Shown here: in pieces, positions 1 through 5,375 of the stretch
Layout: every line of letters starts with the position of its first letter
Position numbering within the stretch: position 1 is the stretch's first letter
Assembly: GCA_021844355.1 (NCBI GenBank)
Contig: JAKBTP010000077.1
Location: 2,031 to 8,223 of the forward strand
Length of the DNA: 6,193 nucleotides
Direction: 5' to 3'
Source: a bacterium
Lineage (GTDB): Bacteria; Chloroflexota; Dormibacteria; Aeolococcales; Bog-877
The notes under the pieces: generated by a model
What the model was told of the DNA's origin: nothing
Database searches by the model: none
The model's input: the letters and a program-made list of their open reading frames with translations, nothing else
Program-made: the position numbers and the translations under genes

Positions 1-303
1 GCCACTGGCCCTTGCCGGCCCAGCGAGCTGGCGGACTACTTCGGGGTGGACAACTCGACCATGACGCCCAAGCTGCGCCGGCTCTTGCTGGAGGGCTTGG
101 TGTACCGCCAGGAGGATCCCGCCGACCGGCGGGCCGTCCTCTTGGCGGTCAGTCCCGGTGGGACACGGCTGCTGGCGCGATTGCGGCGTGCCCGGGCGGA
201 GATGCTGGAGGAGAAGTTGCACGGCCTACCGCCCGACCGGCGAGCGGCGCTGGCCGCCTCCCTCCAGGAGCTGGCAGGGCTCCTTCAGGGCGGGGACGGG
301 TAG
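1..303 (+). CDS. MarR-family transcriptional regulator, C-terminal part (5' end outside window)
   Basis: The frame is open from base 1 to the TAG at 301-303 and gives 100 residues. The visible part starts inside the winged helix-turn-helix. Residues about 7-15 (SELADYFGV) are the first helix of the HTH, and 18-34 (NSTMTPKLRRLLLEGLV) are the recognition helix and the turn after it. Residues 39-51 form the wing, with the DPADRR motif typical of MarR proteins followed by a beta strand and SPGG. The remainder (about 54-96) is a charged, Leu/Ala-rich helical segment that matches the C-terminal dimerisation helix. MarR proteins bind palindromic operators as dimers and usually respond to small ligands or oxidation; the N-terminal dimer and ligand region is not visible, so the signal cannot be guessed. 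An internal ATG at 61 is not the start, because family homology extends upstream of it. The small zinc-ribbon-like gene follows 50 bases downstream on the same strand. Confidence 0.9.
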   Translation, partial: ATGPCRPSELADYFGVDNSTMTPKLRRLLLEGLVYRQEDPADRRAVLLAVSPGGTRLLARLRRARAEMLEEKLHGLPPDRRAALAASLQELAGLLQGGDG

Positions 304-304
304 C

Positions 305-349
305 GGAGTCCTCCCGGTCCTCCGGCTCTGAGAAGGACGGGTAGACTCC
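305..349 (+). promoter_or_regulatory. Imperfect hairpin or dyad between the MarR gene and the zinc-ribbon gene
   Basis: GGAGTC (305-310) pairs with GACTCC (344-349), CCCG (313-316) with CGGG (338-341), and TCCT (318-321) with AGGA (334-337). There is a 2-base mismatch, a 1-base bulge (317) and a 12-base loop. No U-tract follows, so it is not a typical intrinsic terminator. The right arm contains the only Shine-Dalgarno-like stretch (AGAAGGA, 331-337) before the GTG start at 354. The structure could therefore limit translation of that gene, or the dyad could be an operator. The base pairing is seen in the sequence; any function is inferred. Confidence 0.4.
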
Positions 350-353
350 TGAC

Positions 354-713
354 GTGTGCAAGGTGTGCCAGCGCCGCCCCGAGGTGGCCGGGGACCCATA
401 CGGACGCTGCGAGGCCTGCGCCAAGGCCGGACGGCGGGCGTACCAGTTCCGCCTGCGGTCTGTGGGATCCGAGCTCCAGGTGGCAGCCGGAGAGCTGTCC
501 CCGAGAGCCCTGAACAGGGCGGCCGGCGCGGCACTGTCGGTCCATTCCGCTCGGCCGTCGGTGCGCCCCCACCTTCTCGGGAGCAGCTGCGAGCTGATCA
601 TGGCCGGCAAGCGGCTGGAGACCATTCGTGCAGCGCCGGCGCTCTCCTCCCGACTCGATCAGGTGCTGGAAGCGCTTCGCGCCGCCGCCCGCCGCACCGA
701 CGCGAGTTGGTGA
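354..713 (+). CDS. Small zinc-ribbon-like protein of unknown function (119 aa)
   Basis: I do not recognise the family. The N terminus carries Cys2-x2-Cys5 and Cys19-x2-Cys22, the spacing of a four-cysteine zinc ribbon, with a Lys/Arg-rich stretch after it (about 24-34). The rest (about 45-116) looks helical and Ala/Arg/Leu-rich, with one more cysteine near residue 80; no membrane segment or signal peptide is seen. The GTG at 354 is the first possible start, because an in-frame TAG lies at 342-344. The nearest Shine-Dalgarno-like sequence (AGAAGGA, 331-337) is rather far away at 16 bases and lies in a potential hairpin. Support for a real gene comes from the paired cysteines, strong G/C bias at third codon positions, and an exact fit between the upstream MarR gene and the convergent clpB stop. 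It could be a small nucleic-acid-binding or regulatory protein, but that is a guess from the zinc ribbon alone. Confidence 0.65.
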   Translation: MCKVCQRRPEVAGDPYGRCEACAKAGRRAYQFRLRSVGSELQVAAGELSPRALNRAAGAALSVHSARPSVRPHLLGSSCELIMAGKRLETIRAAPALSSRLDQVLEALRAAARRTDASW

Positions 714-720
714 GCGCTCA
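711..720. repeat. Perfect 10-base palindrome holding both convergent stop codons
   Basis: TGAGCGCTCA reads the same on both strands. Its first three bases are the TGA of the zinc-ribbon-like gene, and its last three are the complement of the TGA of clpB. The genes are only 4 bases apart (714-717). No stem longer than this palindrome and no T-tract is present, so I do not see a bidirectional terminator here; the two transcripts probably overlap at their 3' ends. Confidence 0.5.
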
Positions 721-3369
721 GCCCAGAACCTCCACCTCGGCGTCCACCACCTCAGGCTCAGCCTCCGACCCGGCCCTCCCTTCGCGACGGACGACAAGAC
801 CCGAGGCATCCGCATCCACAGTGATGATGTCGCCCTCCGCGAACGTTCCATCCAGGACGCCCACCGCCACACGATCGGCCAGTTGGCGCTGGATGAGCCG
901 CCGCAGGGGGCGGGCGCCGTACACCGGGTCGTAACCCTTCTCGGCCAGCCAGCGCACCGCCGGCGGCAGGGGCCGCAGCTCCAGGTGCCGGTCGGCCAGC
1001 CGTGCGCGCATCTCCTCCAGCTGCAGCGCCACTATGCGCTCGATCTGGGCCAGATCCAGCCGCTGGAAGATGATGATGTCGTCAACGCGGTTGAGAAACT
1101 CAGGCCGGAACTGTGACCGCAGCTCGGCCAGAACCGCGTGGCGGGCCGCCTCCTGGGCCTCCGGACTGGGGTGGTCGGGGAGGGCGGCGATGACCGGACT
1201 ACCCAGGTTGCTGGTCATGATTACGACGCAGTTGCGGAAGTCGACGGTGTGCCCCTTGCCGTCGGTGAGCCGACCGTCGTCGAGCAGCTGGAGCAGCACG
1301 TTGAAGACGTCCGGATGAGCCTTCTCGATCTCGTCCAGCAGGAGCACCGCATAGGGCCGGCGACGCACGGCCTCGGTGAGATGCCCACCCTCCTCGTAGC
1401 CGACGTAGCCGGGTGGAGCGCCCACCAGACGGGCCACCGAGTGCTTCTCCATGTACTCCGACATGTCCAGGCGGACCATCGCCTCCTCGCTGTCGAAGAG
1501 GAATTCCGCCAGCGCCCTCGCCACCTCCGTCTTGCCCACCCCGGTCGGACCGAGGAAGATGAAGGACCCCAAGGGGCGCCTGGGGTCCTGCAGGCCGGCC
1601 CGGGCCCGACGCACGGCGCTGGCCACTGCCGAGATCGCCTCCTCCTGGCCCACCACCCTCTGGTGCAAGCGCGACTCCATCTCCACCAGCTTGTGGACCT
1701 CCCCCTCCAGCATCCGCTGGACCGGGATCCCGGTCCAGCGTGAGACCACTTCGGCTATGTCCTCCTCCCCCACCTCCTCCTTGAGCAGAGGCTCGCCATC
1801 CGGGGTCTGGTCCAGGCGGGCCTGCTGCTCGGCCAGCTGGGAGCGAAGCTCGTTCAGCCGACCGTAGCGGAGCTCCGCGGCCCGACCGAAGTCGGCCATG
1901 CGTTCCGCCCGCTCGGCCTCAAAGGTGACGCGCTCGATCTCCTCCTTGATGGCACGCGTGCGGGCGATCTGCGCCTTCTCGCGCTCCCACCGCTGGCGCA
2001 GGCCGACCGCCTGCTCCTGCAGGTCCGCCAGCTCGCGCTCCAGCGCCTGCAGCCGCTCCGCCGACGCCCGGTCGGTCTCCTTGCGCAGAGCCTGGCGCTC
2101 GATCTCCAGCTGGCGGATGCCGCGCTCCACCTGGTCCAGCTCCACCGGCATGGAGTCGATCTCCATGCGCAACCTTGAGGCCGACTCGTCCACCAGGTCG
2201 ATGGCCTTGTCCGGGAGAAACCGACCGCTGATGTAGCGGGACGACAGCACCGCGGCCGCCACCAGAGCCGAGTCCTTGATCCGCACCCCATGGTGCACCT
2301 CATAGCGCTCCTTCAGCCCGCGAAGGATGCTGACCGTGTCCTCGACCGATGGCTCACCGACGTACACCGGCTGGAAGCGACGCTCCAGCGCCGGATCCTT
2401 CTCGATGTGCTTGCGGTACTCGTCATACGTGGTGGCACCGATCGCCCTCAGCTCTCCCCGAGCCAGTGCCGGCTTGAGCATGTTGCTGGCGTCCATGGCC
2501 CCCTCTGCCGCCCCGGCCCCGATCAGGGTGTGAAGCTCGTCGATGAAAAGAACCACCTGACCGCTGGAGTCCGTCACCTCCTTGAGAAGCGCCTTGAGGC
2601 GCTCCTCGAACTCACCCCGGAACTTCGTCCCGGCGACCAGGGTGCCCAGATCCAGGGCCACCACCCGCCGATTCTTCAGCGTCTCGGGCACGTCTCCCGC
2701 GGCGATGCGCTGGGCCAGGCCCTCCACGATGGCGGTCTTGCCCACTCCGGGATCGCCGATGAGCACCGGGTTGTTCTTGGTGCGGCGGGCCAGCACCTGC
2801 ATGGTGCGGCGAATCTCCTCATCCCGCCCGATGACCGGGTCCAGCTTCCCCTCGCGCGCCAGCTGGGTCAGGTCCCGCGCGTACTTCTCCAGGACCTGGA
2901 GCTTGCTCTCCGGGTTGGGGTCGGTGACCCGCTGACCCTGCCGGAGCGCCTCCAGCGCTCTGAGGAGCCGCTCCCTGGTCACCCCGGCACCACGCAGGAC
3001 CCCGGCAGCGGGACCGCCGGGCATCGCCGCCAGCGCCAGCAGGAGGTGCTCGGTGGAGCAGTACTCGTCCTGGAGCCGCTCCATCTCCTCCCACGCCGAG
3101 CGCAGCAGCTGCTCCAGCTCGCGGGAGGCCGTGGGTGCCGCTCCCTCCTGCCGGGGCCGCCCGGCCAGGTCCGAACTGACCCGCTGCGCGACCAGCGCGG
3201 GGTCCACCTCCAACTGCCTAAGGAGCGCCGGCACCGAGCCGTCCGTCTGGCGGAGCAACGCCAGGAGCAGGTGTTCGGGATCCACCTGTGGATGGGAGCC
3301 TGAGGTGGCCAGCTGGGTGGCGTCCTCCAGGGCTTCCTGACTGCGCTGGGTGAACCGGTCGAGTCGCAT
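718..3369 (-). CDS. clpB: ATP-dependent protein disaggregase ClpB (Hsp100), complete, 883 aa
   Basis: ClpB is a cytoplasmic hexameric AAA+ chaperone that, with DnaK/DnaJ/GrpE, pulls polypeptides out of aggregates after heat or other stress. All domains are visible. The N domain is at about 1-147, with two Clp-N repeats. NBD1 has Walker A GDPGVGKT 205-212, pore loop GTKFRGE 247-253, Walker B ending D277-E278 and arginine fingers R330-R331. The M domain is a long Glu/Arg-rich coiled coil (about 405-530), which separates ClpB from ClpA and ClpC. NBD2 has Walker A GPTGVGKT 607-614, pore loop GYVGY 654-658, Walker B D679-E680, sensor-1 N721 and sensor-2 GAR 818-820. I see no ClpP-docking IGF/VGF loop, so it is not a protease partner. 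The start is ATG 3369: GGAGGTG lies 4 bases before it and the N domain begins exactly there. The same frame is open upstream to 3849, but that part only shadows the marR gene. The tail (about 866-881) is acidic and looks disordered. Confidence 0.97.
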   Translation of the reverse strand: MRLDRFTQRSQEALEDATQLATSGSHPQVDPEHLLLALLRQTDGSVPALLRQLEVDPALVAQRVSSDLAGRPRQEGAAPTASRELEQLLRSAWEEMERLQDEYCSTEHLLLALAAMPGGPAAGVLRGAGVTRERLLRALEALRQGQRVTDPNPESKLQVLEKYARDLTQLAREGKLDPVIGRDEEIRRTMQVLARRTKNNPVLIGDPGVGKTAIVEGLAQRIAAGDVPETLKNRRVVALDLGTLVAGTKFRGEFEERLKALLKEVTDSSGQVVLFIDELHTLIGAGAAEGAMDASNMLKPALARGELRAIGATTYDEYRKHIEKDPALERRFQPVYVGEPSVEDTVSILRGLKERYEVHHGVRIKDSALVAAAVLSSRYISGRFLPDKAIDLVDESASRLRMEIDSMPVELDQVERGIRQLEIERQALRKETDRASAERLQALERELADLQEQAVGLRQRWEREKAQIARTRAIKEEIERVTFEAERAERMADFGRAAELRYGRLNELRSQLAEQQARLDQTPDGEPLLKEEVGEEDIAEVVSRWTGIPVQRMLEGEVHKLVEMESRLHQRVVGQEEAISAVASAVRRARAGLQDPRRPLGSFIFLGPTGVGKTEVARALAEFLFDSEEAMVRLDMSEYMEKHSVARLVGAPPGYVGYEEGGHLTEAVRRRPYAVLLLDEIEKAHPDVFNVLLQLLDDGRLTDGKGHTVDFRNCVVIMTSNLGSPVIAALPDHPSPEAQEAARHAVLAELRSQFRPEFLNRVDDIIIFQRLDLAQIERIVALQLEEMRARLADRHLELRPLPPAVRWLAEKGYDPVYGARPLRRLIQRQLADRVAVGVLDGTFAEGDIITVDADASGLVVRREGRAGSEAEPEVVDAEVEVLG

Positions 3370-3373
3370 GCAA

Positions 3374-3380
3374 CACCTCC
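3374..3380 (-). promoter_or_regulatory. Strong Shine-Dalgarno sequence of clpB
   Basis: On the minus strand GGAGGTG ends 4 bases before the ATG at 3369. It is the best ribosome binding site in the window. It fixes the clpB start there and argues against the 160-codon upstream extension of the same frame. Confidence 0.85.
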
Positions 3381-3381
3381 A

Positions 3382-3398
3382 GGGCGACGGCATCGCCC
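3382..3398 (-). promoter_or_regulatory. Possible 5'-leader hairpin directly before the clpB ribosome binding site
   Basis: On the minus strand GGGCGA and TCGCCC form a 6-bp stem. A U-G wobble pair can close it to a three-base loop. The stem ends one base before the GGAGGTG Shine-Dalgarno sequence. It leaves the site itself unpaired, but it could affect ribosome access or stacking, or mark a processed or stabilised 5' end. Short GC stems arise easily by chance in such GC-rich DNA, so function is uncertain. Confidence 0.35.
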
Positions 3399-3404
3399 AC
3401 GAAG

Positions 3405-3448
3405 GGGTATACCCGGTGGCTCTTGCCGCTAATCCCGGGGCGCCACCG
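3405..3448 (-). promoter_or_regulatory. Candidate clpB promoter and dyad-symmetric operator
   Basis: The 106-base gap between marR and clpB holds a palindrome GGGTATACCC (3405-3414). On the minus strand it offers TATACC (3411-3406) as a -10-like hexamer about 36 bases before the ATG. No good TTGACA-like -35 lies at the usual distance. Just upstream an inverted repeat, CGGTGGC (3414-3420) and GCCACCG (3442-3448) with a 21-base spacer, would cover the -35 region, where a repressor could act. I could not recognise CIRCE (TTAGCACTC-N9-GAGTGCTAA) or HAIR (CTTGAGT-N7-ACTCAAG). A 7-base inverted repeat is expected about once by chance in a GC-rich stretch of this length, so this is tentative. Confidence 0.3.
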
Positions 3449-3475
3449 CTGGACCGCGCACCCCGCCCGCCGCGC

Positions 3476-3877
3476 TCAGGGTCTGCTCGCCTCTTGCCCC
3501 GGCCTCGAGGAGTGTAGGTCGGGTGGGGATAGGACCAGAGCCCGCACCAGCTGCGCTCCCTCCGCGGACAGGATGAGCGGCCGGAGCCGACGGTCGGCTG
3601 CTGAGGCGCTGCGCTCCACCAGCCCTCGGCGCACCAGGGGCGCGGAGGCCCGGCTGGCGCCGCTCGTGGAAAGGCCCAGGGCTGCGGCCAGCCGCACGGC
3701 GCCGACTCCCTCCGGCCCGGCCGCGGCCACCAGGAACAGCAAGCGAACCGATGTGGGGCCGAGACGATACCTGAGACGGACGGCGCGGGCCAGAGCTCTC
3801 TCCCGACTCCGGAGCTCCCGGCCAGCCCAGAGGTCCCGGAAGAGGACACCCGAATTGGCCAGACTCGGCCTACCCAT
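3476..3877 (-). CDS. MarR-family winged-helix transcriptional regulator (133 aa)
   Basis: The protein has an N-terminal basic helical part (about 15-50) and a winged helix-turn-helix at about 57-105. Within it LAAALGLSTSGASRASAPLV is the HTH with its recognition helix, followed by RRGLVERSAS and a wing with DRR at 95-97 and strand LRPLILSAEGAQL. The layout is that of MarR proteins. At 133 aa it is slightly short: after the wing only about 25 residues remain, rich in Ser/Pro/Arg, so the long C-terminal dimerisation helix seems reduced. ATG 3877 lies inside the end of the MutS-like gene (8-base overlap, ATGGGTAG). Its own Shine-Dalgarno (GAGGT, 2 bases before ATG) is too close to work well, so translation is probably coupled to that gene. 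clpB follows 106 bases downstream. Likely role (inference): control of its own operon and perhaps of clpB. It might instead belong to another winged-helix family such as ArsR or PadR, but the wing motif favours MarR. Confidence 0.8.
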   Translation of the reverse strand: MGRPSLANSGVLFRDLWAGRELRSRERALARAVRLRYRLGPTSVRLLFLVAAAGPEGVGAVRLAAALGLSTSGASRASAPLVRRGLVERSASAADRRLRPLILSAEGAQLVRALVLSPPDLHSSRPGQEASRP

Positions 3878-5375
3878 GTACCTCGCCCGTAGAGTCCGGC
3901 CTCCCCAGCAGATCTGAGCCGAAGGCGGTCGCCAGCGGCTCTCCCGGCAGGAGCCGGTAGGTGCGCTGCCCGTCCGGAAGGCGCTCGGCGCGCAGAAAGA
4001 CCGCGGGCCGGGGAGGCGAGGCCAGAAGTCCGCCCGCCAGCTCGAAGAAGTGAGTCACGATCGCCACCCGCACTTCGCTCTCCAAGAGCGCGGTGATCAC
4101 CTGGCGAGCGATCTCCGACCCTTCCAGCTCATTGGTGGATGAGAAGGACTCGTTCATCACCAGCAGGGCGCCCGCGCCCACCTTGTCGACAGTCCTGCTC
4201 ATCCGCTCCAGCTCGTCCGCCAGCCTGCCGCGGGACATCGAGGCGTCCTCGGGCCGGACGAAGTGGGTGTGAATGCTGGTGGCCAGGCTCGACTCGAACC
4301 CTCGAGCGCCGACGAACATGCCCGCCTGAGCCAGCAGCTGGGCCAGCGCCATGCTTCTTAGGAAGGTGCTCTTTCCTCCGGAGTTTGCTCCGGTGATCAC
4401 CAGCAAGGGACAGCCGTCCGCCTCCAAATCGTTGCCCACGGGCCGGGTTCCATCGCGCAACGGCAGCGTGGGGTCGTAGAGCCCCAGAGCAGACCACCGC
4501 GGTTCGTCCACCGGGGCCAGTCGGGGCCAGCAGACGGGCAGCTCCTGGGCCGCCAAGGCTCTGTGGAGATTCAGGCAGCCCAGGTAGAAGCCGAGCTCGA
4601 ATCGGAGCGAGCGGAAGAACGCCAGCACGTGGTCCGCCGCCTCGGCCACCGACCCGGCGACCGCGACCAGGCCCCGGTCGATGAGGTTTCCCAATGCCTT
4701 CAGCCCCGTCTCATCGCGGGGGTCCACGGTGAACGAGTGCTGGGAGCGTTCCCGGACTCCCAGACGCTCGCCCAGGGGCATCCTCCGCGCCGATGGTCGC
4801 AGAAGCAGGTACCCGCTCCCGCCGCCGCCGCTTCCCAGGCTGCTCCCGAATAGAGCTCCCGACTCCAGCCGCAGGGCGTTCAGCAGGGAGTCAGCCCGGT
4901 CCAGGTATTCATCGTCCAGTTCCCGGCCGAGGCTTCCCGCGAACTCGGTCAGCCCTCTGGACCTCCAGTTGGCCCTCATGCCGTCACTGAGGTTGCGCAG
5001 GCGTCGAGCGGCAGGCATGAGGACCGAGAGCACCTCCACGCCGTGGTGGAGGGCTCCCGCCGGATGGCGCCCACTGAGGCCCCAGATCCGTCTCTCCGAC
5101 TCCACCGCATCCACGGCCACCTGGTAAAGCCGCTCCAGGTCCTCCGGCTGAGCCAGGAAGTCCCGGGCCACTTCCTGGCGGTAGCCAACGTCCTCCGTGG
5201 TCCTAAGGCTCTCCAGGGTGACCCGTCGGGCAGCATCCCAGATGAAGCGGTCACCCCCACTCATGGCGCTCCAGATGGTCTCCAGGCCCAGGTCCTGGCT
5301 GAGGTCCTCCGCCCCGTCTGGGAGCTCCCCCTGGCGGTTGAAGTCCCGATCTGGAAAGAGCAGGTGGGGCTTCAA
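3870..5375 (-). CDS. MutS-like ATPase lacking the mismatch-recognition domain (501 aa), second of a pair
   Basis: The C-terminal third is a MutS-type ABC ATPase: Walker A GANSGGKST 329-337, a signature-like segment at about 377-392, Walker B LLVMNES 404-410, D-loop STNELEGSE 413-421 and switch histidine H442 in VTHFFELA. The N-terminal part (1-about 320) is helical, like the MutS core/lever region. At 501 aa it is far shorter than MutS (about 850 aa) and has no domain I with the Phe-x-Glu mismatch-reading motif. It has no Smr domain either, so it is not MutS2. Walker B carries Asn-Glu instead of Asp-Glu; as I recall, this is normal for this family, often annotated simply as 'DNA mismatch repair protein MutS'. 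A glycine-rich loop is at 181-187. The start is TTG 5375, which overlaps the stop of the upstream paralogue by 4 bases (TTGA). GGAG lies 11 bases before it, and family-like sequence begins at residue 1 (MKPHLLFPDRDF). Its role is unknown; DNA binding or clamp-like action with the paralogue is inferred. Confidence 0.88.
   Translation of the reverse strand: MKPHLLFPDRDFNRQGELPDGAEDLSQDLGLETIWSAMSGGDRFIWDAARRVTLESLRTTEDVGYRQEVARDFLAQPEDLERLYQVAVDAVESERRIWGLSGRHPAGALHHGVEVLSVLMPAARRLRNLSDGMRANWRSRGLTEFAGSLGRELDDEYLDRADSLLNALRLESGALFGSSLGSGGGGSGYLLLRPSARRMPLGERLGVRERSQHSFTVDPRDETGLKALGNLIDRGLVAVAGSVAEAADHVLAFFRSLRFELGFYLGCLNLHRALAAQELPVCWPRLAPVDEPRWSALGLYDPTLPLRDGTRPVGNDLEADGCPLLVITGANSGGKSTFLRSMALAQLLAQAGMFVGARGFESSLATSIHTHFVRPEDASMSRGRLADELERMSRTVDKVGAGALLVMNESFSSTNELEGSEIARQVITALLESEVRVAIVTHFFELAGGLLASPPRPAVFLRAERLPDGQRTYRLLPGEPLATAFGSDLLGRPDSTGEVHG

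Noticed and set aside
149..872. Minus-strand open frames opposite the MarR fragment and the zinc-ribbon-like gene
   Set aside because: They have skewed Arg/Pro/Ser composition and no motifs, and they run across gene boundaries, as expected for shadow frames.
356..1116. Plus-strand frames running from the zinc-ribbon-like gene into the clpB 3' end
   Set aside because: The frame at 354-713 has the paired cysteines, better codon pattern and a clean end. The others overlap clpB in antisense and have no domain.
2290..3303. 337-codon open frame on the plus strand inside clpB
   Set aside because: It is antisense to the highly conserved ClpB coding sequence. Long opposite-strand frames are common in GC-rich genes, and the product is Leu/Gln/Arg-rich with no recognisable domain.
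3430..3440. Possible CIRCE half-site (TTAGC on the minus strand) before clpB
   Set aside because: Only five bases fit, and no matching GAGTGCTAA arm follows at 9 bases.
3370..3849. 160-codon upstream extension of the clpB reading frame
   Set aside because: It lies over the marR gene in another frame, has low-complexity Pro/Arg/Ser composition, and the ATG at 3369 has an excellent ribosome binding site and starts the ClpB N domain.
3423..3917. Plus-strand 164-codon frame opposite marR
   Set aside because: It is Arg/Ser/Ala-rich without motifs and antisense to a recognisable winged-helix gene.
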